Below, piece by piece: positions 18,068 to 29,850 of a stretch of 64,000 nt of DNA. The translations under genes and the position numbers were made by a program. The stretch's first letter is position 1. Every line of letters starts with the position of its first letter. Source of the stretch: Rossellomorea marisflavi (lineage in GTDB: Bacteria > Bacillota > Bacilli > Bacillales > Bacillaceae_B); assembly GCA_003667865.1 (NCBI GenBank), contig CP033051.1:879501-943500 (forward strand), given 5' to 3'. The notes beneath the pieces were generated by a model. That model saw only the letters and a program-made list of their open reading frames with translations. It did not search any database and had not been told where the DNA came from.

Positions 18068-19666
18068 CTATCCAAAGGTCCGTCCCTCTAATTCCATATA
18101 CTTTTCGTAAAGCACATCTAGCGCCCGCATAACAATTTCTTTTTTGTGGTAACCCATTAATGAAATCTGGATCCAGTTTCGCTCTAATAGATAGTTACTT
18201 TCGTAGCTAATGAAGATGTTTTCAAGCTTGCATTGGTCTCCTAGTTTTCTACTCGATTTTCCTTTAGGTACTACAATGGTGATAATCCCCGGTGAATACT
18301 GTTCTCCTCCAAGCACATTGAAGCCCCGTTCAATCAACCGACTTCTGACACGTTCACCTAAATCCTTCGTGTCATTTGGATTGAGTACTTTAACAGCTTC
18401 ATAGCATGCATCTACTAGGTTCGATGAATGGGTAAATGGCGCACTACTATTATCTTGGTATACTTTTAAATCTAAATATCTAGGGATGGAGTTGCTTTCT
18501 TGTACTTTATTTTGATGAAAAACGATTGCTAGCCCCGGATAAGACCCTAAACCTTTCCCACTTACAGTTGAAGCTAAATATACCTCACTAAAGTCCACAT
18601 CCACTACTCCAACAGAGCTACACGCATCTAAACAAAGCTTTACCCCATAGTGATTACACACCTCTAAAAGATCCTCAATGTTAAAAGTAAATCCTGTTGA
18701 GGTTTCACAATGCACGGTCCAGAGCCATTTTATAGAAGGATTCACACTTAAAAGTCTCTTGATCTCCTGAATGCTAATCTCTTTATTCCAGTCCTTTTCA
18801 ATTGTTTGAAAGGTGAGCTGAGATCTGTTTGCATGCTCTATTAACCGACTTCCGAATTCCCCGTTTTTTAGAATTAGTCCTTCACCTGGTATCTGTTTGA
18901 TTTGTGCTGCTACTACATCATTTGCGAGCGTTCCAGTACCAACCATTATTTGTGTATAATTTGCATTCGTTAATGAGCATAGGCTTTTTTTCAGGTTAGT
19001 GAGTTTTTGCATAAAATCAGAGCTTCTATGGGAAATGGCGGGATTCCCGAATGCTTTTTTGACATTTGGATGCACTTGTACAGGTCCAGGCAATAATCGA
19101 ACAGGCTCTTCTTTATGGATGCGATCTATTAGCCGCTTAATTGGTTTGGATGTCGTTTTAAATTGGTCAATCACTAGATACATAGGCTGATACAGTGCTT
19201 CCTCTGTCCCGACTAGTGAGGCAAACGGAGTAAACCCTATTTTCTTATATAGTGTTAATTGCCGAACTGTTCCAGAAATAAGAAGGATATCATAGGTGTG
19301 TTTTTTACAATACGTCACAACTGCATCACATAATTCATAAAAAAGCTTTGTACTTCGATAGGCTTCACGAACGGAAAGCAATCGTACTTCACAAGCCCTT
19401 TTAAAATCAGGCAAATACTGATTAAGATCCTCTACTTTTGAATCTAGTGAGAATGGTCGCTTGTCACGAAGTGCAATCATTCCGATAACCCGGTCTTGTT
19501 TTTTTGCAATAATATAGGTGTTTTCTTGATGAAACTTGTCTACTAACTGTTTTGTGGCATTTTGTTCATGTTGTGGGATTTCTTCTACGAAGGTTTGATA
19601 GTTTAAGTGATGAATCTGTACAAATTCTTCCTGCTCAGAGGCAATTTTATATGTAATATCCGTCAT
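18068..19666 (-). CDS. GNAT acyltransferase fused to class V aminotransferase
   Basis: 532 residues. Residues 1-165 form a GNAT-like domain (NYQTFVEEIPQHEQN, then EVRLLSVREAYRST for the cofactor-binding turn). The acceptor-side look recalls N-acyl amino acid or autoinducer-type GNATs more than simple acetylases, but this is a weak impression. Residues 190-525 are a fold-type I PLP enzyme of the alanine-glyoxylate/phosphonate aminotransferase class: GTGTLAND (243-250), HCETSTG (319-325), LCLDACSSVG (PLP Asp347) and SGKGLGSYPG (PLP Lys371). GGGGGTG precedes the ATG at 19666. Downstream gene of a two-gene operon with a PlsY paralogue (15-bp gap, ribosome site touching the upstream stop). Substrates unknown. 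Confidence 0.75.
   Translation of the reverse strand: MTDITYKIASEQEEFVQIHHLNYQTFVEEIPQHEQNATKQLVDKFHQENTYIIAKKQDRVIGMIALRDKRPFSLDSKVEDLNQYLPDFKRACEVRLLSVREAYRSTKLFYELCDAVVTYCKKHTYDILLISGTVRQLTLYKKIGFTPFASLVGTEEALYQPMYLVIDQFKTTSKPIKRLIDRIHKEEPVRLLPGPVQVHPNVKKAFGNPAISHRSSDFMQKLTNLKKSLCSLTNANYTQIMVGTGTLANDVVAAQIKQIPGEGLILKNGEFGSRLIEHANRSQLTFQTIEKDWNKEISIQEIKRLLSVNPSIKWLWTVHCETSTGFTFNIEDLLEVCNHYGVKLCLDACSSVGVVDVDFSEVYLASTVSGKGLGSYPGLAIVFHQNKVQESNSIPRYLDLKVYQDNSSAPFTHSSNLVDACYEAVKVLNPNDTKDLGERVRSRLIERGFNVLGGEQYSPGIITIVVPKGKSSRKLGDQCKLENIFISYESNYLLERNWIQISLMGYHKKEIVMRALDVLYEKYMELEGRTFG
18075..18088. repeat. GTCCGTCCC motif copy, at the end of the fusion gene
   Basis: AAGGTCCGTCCCTC overlaps the last codons of the GNAT/aminotransferase gene. 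Confidence 0.65.
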
Positions 19667-19681
19667 AACTGACGTCACCCC

Positions 19682-20257
19682 CTATGTCTTTGGATTGAAG
19701 CTAGGCTGCTTGAAATGAGCTAGGACAACAATGATGAGTAAGAGTAATAGGCCAACCGTAATGATTGGGTCTTTTTCAAAAAATAGTGAACTAAGCGGGA
19801 TCGTTGCCATAGAAATAACCCCTGCCATTTTATACTTTCGGCTACTAGCATATAGGATTCCCATTACAATAGCCATTACGGCAATCGTTATGGGCGAGAC
19901 AATTAAAGCTGTTGCCAAATACACGACAACTCCTTTGCCTCCGTGGAACCGAAGCTGAACGGGAAAGAGATGGCCAAGCATGACGCATAGTGCTGACAAC
20001 ATAAAATACTTTTCGTTGTCTATAATTGAAGCAGTCACCGCTATTGCAATCGCTACCTTGGCACTATCGATGACAATGGTCGCAAGAAAGCCGTGCTGCC
20101 CTAAGTAACGCGCCACATTTGTAGCTCCTACATTGCTGCTCCCTAATTGTCGTATATCCTTTTTCATCATGTACCTGACGATATAGTAGGCACCCGTTAG
20201 ACAGCCAAGTGCGTAAGAAATTATTATGATTGAGATTGTGGTTAGGATGCTGTTCAT
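19682..20257 (-). CDS. PlsY-family glycerol-3-phosphate acyltransferase paralogue
   Basis: 191 residues, five or six membrane helices. Canonical PlsY uses acyl-phosphate to acylate glycerol 3-phosphate. Motif 1 is GSSNVGATNVAR (39-50) and motif 2 is GHLFPVQLRFHGGKG (95-109). The third family motif (the His-Arg-x-Asn-xx-Arg-Leu block) is not recognisable; the corresponding place reads LAHFKQPSF. It is therefore probably not the housekeeping PlsY but a paralogue with another acceptor. It sits upstream of and tightly coupled to the GNAT/aminotransferase fusion. A phased TTATTATC array lies 75-170 bp before its start. Confidence 0.8.
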   Translation of the reverse strand: MNSILTTISIIIISYALGCLTGAYYIVRYMMKKDIRQLGSSNVGATNVARYLGQHGFLATIVIDSAKVAIAIAVTASIIDNEKYFMLSALCVMLGHLFPVQLRFHGGKGVVVYLATALIVSPITIAVMAIVMGILYASSRKYKMAGVISMATIPLSSLFFEKDPIITVGLLLLLIIVVLAHFKQPSFNPKT

Positions 20258-20331
20258 GCCCCTATCAAATCCTTAACTCTTCGTTTTATAAGATGGTTTG
20301 GTTGATTGTTATGTGTTTCTTGTGTGTTTTT

Positions 20332-20434
20332 GTCGAAAAATCTTTATATTGGGAATTTTGATAATAAAAGTGCTGTTTTCGATAATAAATTAGGAAAATC
20401 GATAATATATAGTAGATTTTCGATAATAAATCCT
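20332..20434 (-). repeat. phased array C, copy 1 (TTATTATC units)
   Basis: Reading on the minus strand, TATTATC units start at 20428, 20407, 20387 and 20366, then a terminal TAAAGATTTTTCGAC from 20346: steps 21, 20, 21, 20. Spacers are unlike those of copies 2 and 3. It lies upstream of the PlsY-paralogue operon. Confidence 0.8.
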
Positions 20435-20451
20435 CAAATCCTCCTTGAACC

Positions 20452-20465
20452 AAGGTCCGTCCCTC
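20452..20465. repeat. GTCCGTCCC motif copy before the pyrG terminator
   Basis: AAGGTCCGTCCCTC, 14 bases from the pyrG terminator. Confidence 0.65.
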
Positions 20466-20478
20466 TTAAAAACAATGC

Positions 20479-20516
20479 AAAAAACCCGTCTATGTACTAA
20501 CTTAGACGGGTTTTTT
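20479..20516 (-). terminator. pyrG terminator (bidirectional)
   Basis: CCCGTCTA and TAGACGGG arms with a ten-base loop, A-run on one side and TTTTTT on the other. Confidence 0.88.
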
Positions 20517-20528
20517 AGAAAAAAGGTT

Positions 20529-22283
<1,755 letters not shown>

Positions 22284-22303
22284 CTATAGGAGTTAAAGAA
22301 AAT

Positions 22304-22337
22304 AAAAAAAGCCCCCACTTACCGAAGTAAGGGGAGC
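22304..22337 (-). terminator. rpoE terminator
   Basis: Minus strand CCCCTTACTT, CGGT loop, AAGTGGGGGC, then TTTTTT. Confidence 0.85.
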
Positions 22338-22415
22338 GAGTTATTTACGTTTTGTCCTTTTTAAAGGAGCCCAAAACATATACTACCTTGCAATATTGAA
22401 GAAGTCAAGAATGAA

Positions 22416-22985
22416 TTACACGTCTTTCTCGTCATCATCATCGTCCGATTCATCATCATCATCGAACTCATCTTCGTCGTCATCATAATCATCATCGTCA
22501 TCGTCGTCATCTATATCTAGATCATCGTCAACGATGTCATCCTCTAAATCATCATCATCATCATCGTCGTCATCGTCATCATCTGTTAGATCTTCTTCAT
22601 CGAGATCATCAAGATCATCATAATCAAGATCTTCTTCCTCTTCCAGATCCGCATCATAATCATCGTCATCAGATGCTTTCGCTTTTCTTTTTCTCGTTTT
22701 AATTGTAGGAACCGTTTCTTCCTCTTGTTGTTCAACAGGGTACCATTCACGTAAACCCCAACGATTATCACCTAATGTGATAAATCGACCATCTATATTT
22801 AAATCAGTATAAAATTGCAGCATTCTTTCTTTTGCATCTTCTTCGGTAATCTCTAGTAGGTCTACAATTTCTTTTACTAACTCTTTAAACCCCACTGGTT
22901 GTTTCTTTTCTGTTAATAGTTGATGTGCTAGTTCAATGAATGACATTTCTCTTATTTCTTCTCTTGACAATTGTTTCAAACTCAA
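22416..22985 (-). CDS. rpoE: RNA polymerase delta subunit
   Basis: 189 residues. The N-terminal winged-helix domain (SFIELAHQLL to DNRWGLREWYPV, about 1-90) binds core polymerase; the tail from about residue 105 is almost entirely Asp and Glu and displaces RNA/DNA to speed recycling. The start is a TTG at 22985 giving MSLKQLSREEI, which fits the family N-terminus and an AAAGGAAG site eight bases upstream. The GTG nine bases earlier is less likely. Codon choice in the tail (GAT/GAC runs) creates a repetitive DNA tract. Confidence 0.93.
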   Translation of the reverse strand: MSLKQLSREEIREMSFIELAHQLLTEKKQPVGFKELVKEIVDLLEITEEDAKERMLQFYTDLNIDGRFITLGDNRWGLREWYPVEQQEEETVPTIKTRKRKAKASDDDDYDADLEEEEDLDYDDLDDLDEEDLTDDDDDDDDDDDDLEDDIVDDDLDIDDDDDDDDYDDDEDEFDDDDESDDDDDEKDV

Positions 22986-23194
22986 TCTCCGCACTTCCTT
23001 TCTCTATTTACACTCTATTAGATAGAGTAAAAAAGGCAATTATCTGTTAATACCGTAATTTGACCATATTAGTCATTATAAACAAATTCAACCGTAATAT
23101 GCTAGAATTATCTAGTTTTTCCTTAATTTTTTTCAGGTCCTAAGAATATATGATAGATTGTTGGACAATTCGACAAGTTATGTATAAAGAAGCC

Positions 23195-23407
23195 CTAAAT
23201 TAAAGGGCTCTCTGCGTGTTTTCTTTTTTTACTATTTTTCTTAAATAGGTTTACAACTTGAAAGCTAGGATAGATTTCCTTCATTGCTTCAATAAATAAG
23301 AAAATCGATAAAAATAAGAACGGCACTGCACCCAATTGGTAATGATACAAATATAACGTTGCAATAGTAATCAAAATATATATAAATCCACGTAAGATCG
23401 TTTTCAC
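23195..23407 (-). CDS. small two-helix membrane protein, unknown
   Basis: 70 residues from a GTG start with GAGGTGG six bases upstream; an ATG 57 bases earlier has no ribosome site. Two membrane segments (about 3-20 and 24-42), then a basic tail KKNSKKRKHAESPL. I do not recognise the family. The stop lies inside an AGCCCT/AGGGCT hairpin (about 23191-23214) that probably ends the transcript. Confidence 0.55.
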   Translation of the reverse strand: MKTILRGFIYILITIATLYLYHYQLGAVPFLFLSIFLFIEAMKEIYPSFQVVNLFKKNSKKRKHAESPLI

Positions 23408-23725
23408 AGTATCCCACCTCGTGTCTTTTTTCCTACCTTTCATTATACGGGATAATATGCTCATACAGTATTACGTTATTGTTAAAAATAATAGGAAATT
23501 CGTTCCTTTTGGTTGATTTCAAGGATCATTTTCATTTTTTTAGTATTCGATTTGTCATTTTAGGCAGGGGATTCGTAGTTAATCCTTGGTATGAGTCCTA
23601 TTTTGGCTTTTTTCGTGTTTCGAGTGAGTTTTTTTTGTGACTATACATAAGGACGGCCCCGAGTGGTCTTGTTATTGCGGAAGATTGCGCTCGTGTAGGT
23701 GCTTACTGGATTGTTGGATCTATTT

Positions 23726-23828
23726 TATTATCGAAATCCACTGTTTTATTATCATTTCTCAAAATATATTATCGAAATCGGCACTTTTATTATCGAAAAT
23801 GCTGATATAATTATTTTTCGACAAAAAC
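23726..23828 (+). repeat. phased array C, copy 2
   Basis: TATTATC units at 23726, 23747, 23767 and 23788, then terminal TAATTATTTTTCGACAAAA from 23808: steps 21, 20, 21, 20. Confidence 0.8.
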
Positions 23829-23867
23829 TATCTCGACTCTTTAACACTAGTCCCGGTTTTTACGTTT

Positions 23868-23971
23868 GGGTGTCAGTCCCCTTGTAGTAGTGAAAATTTA
23901 GGATGTGCTTAAATGTTGGATCAAGTTATATATATACTTTTTTTATGAGACGGGGACAGACCCCCTGTGCA
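23868..23971. repeat. conserved-ends element, copy 2 (inverted)
   Basis: Starts GGGTGTCAGTCCCCTTG and ends GGGGACAGACCCCCTGTGCA. In reverse complement both ends match copy 1 over about 20 bases; the centres do not align. Together with the array at 23726 it fills the spacer between the small membrane gene and icmF. Confidence 0.65.
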
Positions 23972-23992
23972 ATTACTTGGTTTTTTTCATCA

Positions 23993-24021
23993 GAGAAGCC
24001 GCCCTAGATAGGCGGCTTCTC
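23993..24021 (-). terminator. strong hairpin after icmF
   Basis: GAGAAGCCGCC and GGCGGCTTCTC, 11 perfect pairs, seven-base loop, six bases after the icmF stop. No T-run follows. Confidence 0.6.
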
Positions 24022-24026
24022 AATCC

Positions 24027-27000
24027 TTACATATTACGACGGTACTGTCCGCCGACCTCGTACAATGCTTTTGTAATTTGTCCGAGGCTTGCGACTTTTA
24101 CGGTTTCCATTAGTTCGGCAAAGATGTTGCCTCCGCTCATAGCGGTTTTCTTTAATCGTTCTAAGGCTTCTTCGGATTTGTCAGCATGGGACGCTTGGAA
24201 TTCACGAAGATTATGAATTTGTGTTTCTTTTTCTTCTTGAGTTGCACGAGCAAGCTCCATGCTATCCATTTCTTCCTCTGAAGGAGGGTTTGGATTTAAG
24301 TATGTGTTCACTCCGATTATTGGCAGCTCACCATTATGCTTTTTCATTTCATAATACATGGATTCTTCTTGAATTTTCCCACGTTGATACTGGGTTTCCA
24401 TTGCCCCTAGCACACCACCGCGGTCATTGATGCGGTCAAATTCGGCTAGCACCATTTCCTCTACTAGATCCGTTAATTCCTCTACAATAAACGCGCCCTG
24501 AAGTGGATTCTCGTTCTTAGATAGTCCATGCTCTTTTGTAATAATCATCTGAATCGCCATTGCTCTTCGAACCGATTCTTCAGTTGGTGTTGTAATCGCC
24601 TCATCATAAGCATTTGTATGAAGAGAGTTACAGTTATCTTGCAATGCCATTAGTGCCTGTAGCGTTGTACGAATATCATTGAAATCAATTTCCTGTGCAT
24701 GCAGGGAACGACCTGATGTTTGAATATGATATTTCAGCTTTTGGCTTCGTTCATTTGCACCGTATTTGTCACGCATTACTGTTGACCAAATTCTTCTCGC
24801 TACACGGCCAATAACCGTATATTCTGGATCAAGTCCATTTGAGAAGAAGAAGGATAAGTTTGGTGCAAAGGCATTGATATCCATTCCACGACTTAGATAG
24901 TACTCAACATACGTGAAGCCATTTGCTAGCGTAAATGCTAGCTGTGAAATTGGATTTGCTCCAGCTTCAGCAATGTGATATCCCGAAATTGAAACCGAGT
25001 AATAGTTTCGTACTTTGTGATCAATGAAATATTGCTGAATATCTCCCATCATTCGCAGTGCAAATTCTGTTGAGAAGATACATGTATTTTGACCTTGATC
25101 TTCTTTTAAGATATCTGCCTGAACCGTTCCACGCACAACTTGTAGTGTTTGTTCTTTTACTTCAATATACTCTTCAACTGTTAACACACGACCAAGCTCT
25201 TCTTCTTTATTCTTGATTTGTTGATCGATAGCCGTGTTCAGGAACATTGCTAAAATAATTGGTGCTGGACCGTTGATGGTCATTGATACAGATGTTGATG
25301 GCAGACAGAGGTCAAAGCCTGCGTATAGCTTTTTCATATCCTCTAGTGTACAAATGGATACACCACTTTCTCCAACCTTACCATAAATATCTGGGCGGTA
25401 ATCCGGATCTTCGCCGTATAGTGTTACCGAGTCAAATGCTGTACTTAAGCGCTTCGCATCATCATGCTTTGATAGATAGTGGAAACGACGATTGGTACGT
25501 TCTGGTGTTCCTTCTCCAGCGAACTGACGCTTCGGATCTTCCCCTTTTCGTTTGAATGGGAACACGCCCGCTGTGAATGGGAATGATCCTGGTGTATTTT
25601 CTTTGTAAATCCAACGGAGAATTTCACCATAGTCCTTATACTTTGGAAGCGAAACCTTTGGAATCATTAATCCAGAAAGACTCTTTGTCTTAAGCTCCGT
25701 GACGATTTCCTTGTCACGAATTTTTGTAATGAATTCGTCTTGGCTATATAACTCTCTACGATTTGGCCATTCTTCTAGAAGCTTTTTCGATTCAGGTGTA
25801 AGTTTGTTTTCTACCTCTTCTTTTAATACTTCTAGTGATTTCAGAACTTCTTCATTTCGATCCTGCTCTTGTACCGCCTCAATGGCTCCTTCTAGTTGGA
25901 AGAGACGACGAGCGACTTCAGACTGCTCTAGTGATTTTTTATGGTAGTTTCGAACCGCTTCTGTAATTTCACGTAAGTAGTAACGACGGTCATTTGGAAT
26001 AATAACGTTTTGCTTTTCAACATCCACGTTTTTATCAAATTGTGATGTCCAGTCTAGATTCATTCTTTCGCTTACTTTTTCCACTAGTGCAGCAAAAAGA
26101 GCATTCGTGCCTGGATCATTGAATTGGCTTGCAATCGTACCGTACACTGGCATGTCATCGAGCTCTTTATCAAACAGCATGCGGCTTCGTTGGAATTGCT
26201 TTTGCACTTGGCGTCTAGCGTCCTCAGAGCCTTTACGCTCAAATTTATTAATAACAATCAGATCAGCAAAATCGATCATGTCGATTTTTTCAAGCTGTGA
26301 TGGTGCACCGAATTCACTTGTCATCACATACATAGAAAGGTCACAGATCTCGGCAATTTCCGCATCCCCTTGACCGATTCCGCTCGTCTCAACAACTACA
26401 AGGTCATAGCCTGCTGCTTTTACAACATTAATGGCATCCTTGATTGCTAGTGAAAGCTCTGACTTGGAACCACGTGTGGCAAGGCTTCGCATAAATACTC
26501 GTTCGTTAAAAATAGCATTCATACGGATACGGTCTCCTAAAAGAGCTCCACCCGTCTTTTGCTTTGTCGGATCTATTGATAAAATCGCAATCTTCTTATC
26601 TTTGTATTCATTTAGAAAACGACGAATCAGTTCATCTGTAAGCGAGCTTTTTCCCGCTCCCCCTGTACCTGTAATCCCAACAACAGGTGCCGTTCTCGCT
26701 AAGCTTTTAATTTCATTAAACACGGTTTGAGCCGTTGCCGCTACTTCTTCTTGTGCTCCAACTTGATACTCTGCTAATGTAATTAATTTTGAAACAGCAT
26801 TGATGTTTCCAGTTGGTAGCTTTTCAACCTCAGCTTGAATGGACTTTCCTACTGTCGGAAAATCACACTCTTCAATCATTTTATTGATCATACCTTGAAG
26901 ACCGTGCTTTCTTCCGTCCTCCGGTGAGAAGATACGTGAGATTCCATAGTCGTGGAGCTCTTTAATTTCTCGTGGAATGATCACTCCGCCTCCACCCCCA

Positions 27001-27293
27001 TAGATACGGATGTGAGATGCTCCACGTTCTTTTAATAGATCATACATATATTTAAAATATTCAACGTGCCCACCTTGGTAAGAGGAAATCGCAATCCCCT
27101 GTACGTCCTCTTGAATTGCTGCATTTACCACTTCTTCTACCGAGCGGTTATGCCCAAGATGAATCACCTCTGCTCCACTTGCTTGAATGATGCGTCGCAT
27201 AATATTAATCGATGCATCGTGTCCATCAAACAAGCTTGAAGCTGTAACAAATCGTACATGATTCTTTGGTCGATAAATCTCCACTGTACTCAT
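24027..27293 (-). CDS. icmF: fused isobutyryl-CoA mutase IcmF
   Basis: 1088 residues. Adenosylcobalamin-dependent interconversion of isobutyryl-CoA and butyryl-CoA, with its own G-protein chaperone. The B12 domain is N-terminal (about 12-145, [13 protein letters not shown] with the cobalt-ligating His). The MeaB-like GTPase follows ([14 protein letters not shown], then [13 protein letters not shown]). The substrate-binding mutase barrel is C-terminal (about 560-1088, [50 protein letters not shown] quoted as its start QTSGRSLH). Follows its TetR gene by 15 bp and belongs to the acyl-CoA catabolic block. Confidence 0.93.
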   Translation of the reverse strand: MSTVEIYRPKNHVRFVTASSLFDGHDASINIMRRIIQASGAEVIHLGHNRSVEEVVNAAIQEDVQGIAISSYQGGHVEYFKYMYDLLKERGASHIRIYGGGGGVIIPREIKELHDYGISRIFSPEDGRKHGLQGMINKMIEECDFPTVGKSIQAEVEKLPTGNINAVSKLITLAEYQVGAQEEVAATAQTVFNEIKSLARTAPVVGITGTGGAGKSSLTDELIRRFLNEYKDKKIAILSIDPTKQKTGGALLGDRIRMNAIFNERVFMRSLATRGSKSELSLAIKDAINVVKAAGYDLVVVETSGIGQGDAEIAEICDLSMYVMTSEFGAPSQLEKIDMIDFADLIVINKFERKGSEDARRQVQKQFQRSRMLFDKELDDMPVYGTIASQFNDPGTNALFAALVEKVSERMNLDWTSQFDKNVDVEKQNVIIPNDRRYYLREITEAVRNYHKKSLEQSEVARRLFQLEGAIEAVQEQDRNEEVLKSLEVLKEEVENKLTPESKKLLEEWPNRRELYSQDEFITKIRDKEIVTELKTKSLSGLMIPKVSLPKYKDYGEILRWIYKENTPGSFPFTAGVFPFKRKGEDPKRQFAGEGTPERTNRRFHYLSKHDDAKRLSTAFDSVTLYGEDPDYRPDIYGKVGESGVSICTLEDMKKLYAGFDLCLPSTSVSMTINGPAPIILAMFLNTAIDQQIKNKEEELGRVLTVEEYIEVKEQTLQVVRGTVQADILKEDQGQNTCIFSTEFALRMMGDIQQYFIDHKVRNYYSVSISGYHIAEAGANPISQLAFTLANGFTYVEYYLSRGMDINAFAPNLSFFFSNGLDPEYTVIGRVARRIWSTVMRDKYGANERSQKLKYHIQTSGRSLHAQEIDFNDIRTTLQALMALQDNCNSLHTNAYDEAITTPTEESVRRAMAIQMIITKEHGLSKNENPLQGAFIVEELTDLVEEMVLAEFDRINDRGGVLGAMETQYQRGKIQEESMYYEMKKHNGELPIIGVNTYLNPNPPSEEEMDSMELARATQEEKETQIHNLREFQASHADKSEEALERLKKTAMSGGNIFAELMETVKVASLGQITKALYEVGGQYRRNM

Positions 27294-27308
27294 TGTAGTC
27301 CCCCCTGT

Positions 27309-27944
27309 TTACCGATTTTTTTCGTGCCCCATAATGCTAGAAAAAAGCAACTCTGTTTGTAGATTGATATAGTCTTCAATCGTATAGCTCTTTTGTAATG
27401 TCCAACGACGGAATCCCCACATCTGCCCTTGCACAAAAATATTCTGAGCCATTAGGTGAATTTGCTCTTTTGTAAACGAGATCGCACCTTTTTCAACACA
27501 GCACTGTAGTAGCTTTTCAAACATGCCGACCATTTCCATTTCCTTTTTCAGTACGTAAGGAAGGGCATCCTTTGATAACGACTTCGCTTCCTGGTACATG
27601 ACAAGGACCTCGTCCTGCATATTGTCCATAACGCGGAAATAGTGCTGAATCCCATGCTTTAAGCTCTCCAGTGTCCCTTTTTCTAGCTCCATATCCTCTA
27701 GCTCTGTTCGTACTTCTTCATAAATGCTGTCGCAAACTAAATATAGAACGTCTTCCTTTGTTCGAATATATTCATAGAGTGTCCCAATACTAAATCCTGC
27801 GGCTTTTGCGATCTCTCTTGTCGTGGTGCGATGAAATCCCTTTTGCTTAAAGAGTGAGACAGCTCCTCGAATCATTTGATTTCGCCGCTTTTCTACTAAT
27901 CGTTCATCTTTGACAGACGCATGAACTTCTCTTTTATTATTCAA
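27309..27944 (-). CDS. TetR-family regulator of the acyl-CoA block
   Basis: 211 residues. N-terminal TetR helix-turn-helix (about 20-65: RGAVSLFKQKGFHRTTTREIAKAAGF, whose core is TTTREIAKAAG, then GTLYEYIRTKEDVLY). The C-terminal ligand domain is of the fatty-acyl type seen beside beta-oxidation genes. Immediately upstream of icmF and presumably senses an acyl-CoA. It is not an obvious FadR orthologue by sequence. Confidence 0.82.
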   Translation of the reverse strand: MNNKREVHASVKDERLVEKRRNQMIRGAVSLFKQKGFHRTTTREIAKAAGFSIGTLYEYIRTKEDVLYLVCDSIYEEVRTELEDMELEKGTLESLKHGIQHYFRVMDNMQDEVLVMYQEAKSLSKDALPYVLKKEMEMVGMFEKLLQCCVEKGAISFTKEQIHLMAQNIFVQGQMWGFRRWTLQKSYTIEDYINLQTELLFSSIMGHEKNR

Positions 27945-28035
27945 ACGAACCGACCGCCTTTTACCGTGCTTTCTCCCATTTTGTTCATCACATCTGCCTT
28001 ACCCCCATAAGGTAGATGTGCTTGTTCATTTATTT

Positions 28036-28620
28036 TAAAATTACCCCTTTTTACCGTGGTTGTTTTCCCACCATGTTTCTCGCCTAATAACCATATGCTG
28101 ATTGGTTCTTAGCTTGGCGGACCGGACATTTGTTCCGCTATTTCAACGTTTTAGGGCATTTATTCGTACTTGCCGGACATCTGTTCCGTTATTTCCACTA
28201 TTTGTAGCCTCCAAAGTAGCATTTTAGTTAAATAGCGGATTATATGTCCGGTTCACAGACCAATATTGCCATTTTTGGCTAAATAGCGGAATATTTGTCC
28301 GCTTACAGTCCTATTCTTTATAAAATTACCCTTGTTTTCCGTGGTTGTTTTCCACCATGCCTCTCACCTGTAACCATATGCTGATTGCTGCTCAGCATGG
28401 CGGACCGGACATTTGTTCCGCTATTTCAACGTTTTCAGGCATTTAATCGGGCTTGCCGGACATCTGTTCCGTTATTTCCACTATTTGCAGCTTCCAAAGT
28501 AGCATTTTAGTTAAATAGCGGATTATATGTCCGGTTCACTGACCAATATTGCCATTTTTAGCTAAATAGCGGAATATTTGTCCGCTTACAGTCCTACTAC
28601 TCTATATAAAATTACCCCTG
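28036..28620. repeat. 283-bp tandem direct duplication with TCCGCTATTT motifs
   Basis: Two copies in tandem. Landmarks recur at a constant offset of 283: TCCGCTATTT 28134/28417, TCCGTTATTT 28185/28468, AAATAGCGGA 28230/28513 and 28281/28564. Each copy has two direct and two inverted 21-base motifs (CGGACATTTGTTCCGCTATTT type), each pair 51 bp apart. The 737-bp tetR-acd spacer contains no gene. Confidence 0.88.
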
Positions 28621-28681
28621 TTTTAAACACCGTACTTCTTTTTCCCTCATAAATCCCGCAAATCCGTAATTCTACTCTCGA

Positions 28682-29821
28682 TTACTTCGTCACCATACGT
28701 GAGATAACTAGTCGTTGAATCTCTTGTGTACCTTCGTAGATTTGAGTGATTTTCGCATCACGCATAAAGCGTTCTACTGGATAATCCTTTGTATATCCGT
28801 ATCCACCATATACTTGGACAGCCTCTGTCGTAACCTTCATCGCTGTATCCCCAGCCATTAGCTTTGCCATTGCGGATTCCTTGCTGTATGATAATCCGTT
28901 AGACTCTAACCAAGCTGCTTGGTATGTTAACAGACGAGATGCCTCGATTGATGTTGCCATGTCCGCTAGTTTAAAAGAAATTCCTTGGTTTGCTACGATT
29001 GGCTTGCCGAACTGCTGACGCTCTTTTGAATAGCTGATGGATGCATCTAGAGCCCCTTGTGCAATACCAACAGCTTGAGCAGCGATTCCGTTACGTCCAC
29101 CATCAAGTGTCATCATCGCAATTTTAAAGCCTTGACCTTCTTCTCCAAGGACATTTTCTACCGGTACACGGCAATCTTCAAATACGATTTCTGTTGTTGG
29201 TGATGAACGTATTCCTAATTTCTTTTCTTTTTTACCAACTGAAAAGCCTTCATAGCTGCTTTCGACGATAAATGCTGTTGTTCCTCGGTGTTTGTCATCT
29301 GGATTTGTAGATGCAAATACGATATAGATGTCTGCAATTCCACCGTTTGTGATAAAAATTTTGGAACCATTTAACACATAGTGGTCACCATCACGCTTTG
29401 CTGTTGTTTTCATGCCACCAGCATCAGATCCAGAACCTGGCTCTGTTAAACCGTAAGCACCAATTTTTTCTCCTTGTGCCATTGGGCGTAAGTACTTTTG
29501 TTTTTGCTCTTCAGTACCGAATTTATATAATGGCCAGCCTGCTAATGATGTATGAGCAGAAAGGGTAACTCCCGTTGAAGCACATACTCTTGAAAGCTCT
29601 TCGACTGCGATGCAGTATGCTAAATAGTCTGAGCCAATGCCACCATACTCTTCAGGCCACGGAATCCCTGTTAAGCCAAGCTCCGCCATTTTATGAAAAA
29701 GCTCCATGTCAAAGCGTTCCTCTTCATCACGTTCTGCTGCTGTTGGTGCTACCTCGTTTGTTGCAAAATCGCGTACCATTTTACGAATCATTTCATGCTC
29801 TTCTGATAATTGAAAGTTCAT
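28682..29821 (-). CDS. acdA: short-chain acyl-CoA dehydrogenase
   Basis: 379 residues. FAD enzyme of beta-oxidation or branched-chain catabolism, passing electrons to ETF. Signature [18 protein letters not shown] binds FAD and substrate; the catalytic Glu lies in [10 protein letters not shown] near the C-terminus, the position for short/medium-chain members. Preceded by a second, similar dehydrogenase with a 29-bp gap. Confidence 0.9.
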   Translation of the reverse strand: MNFQLSEEHEMIRKMVRDFATNEVAPTAAERDEEERFDMELFHKMAELGLTGIPWPEEYGGIGSDYLAYCIAVEELSRVCASTGVTLSAHTSLAGWPLYKFGTEEQKQKYLRPMAQGEKIGAYGLTEPGSGSDAGGMKTTAKRDGDHYVLNGSKIFITNGGIADIYIVFASTNPDDKHRGTTAFIVESSYEGFSVGKKEKKLGIRSSPTTEIVFEDCRVPVENVLGEEGQGFKIAMMTLDGGRNGIAAQAVGIAQGALDASISYSKERQQFGKPIVANQGISFKLADMATSIEASRLLTYQAAWLESNGLSYSKESAMAKLMAGDTAMKVTTEAVQVYGGYGYTKDYPVERFMRDAKITQIYEGTQEIQRLVISRMVTK

Positions 29822-29850
29822 TTCTTTTCCCCCATTTATTCGTATGTTTT

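Noticed and set aside
22416-22700. GAT/GAC microsatellite as an independent repeat
   Set aside because: It encodes the acidic tail of RNA polymerase delta, a normal property of that protein.
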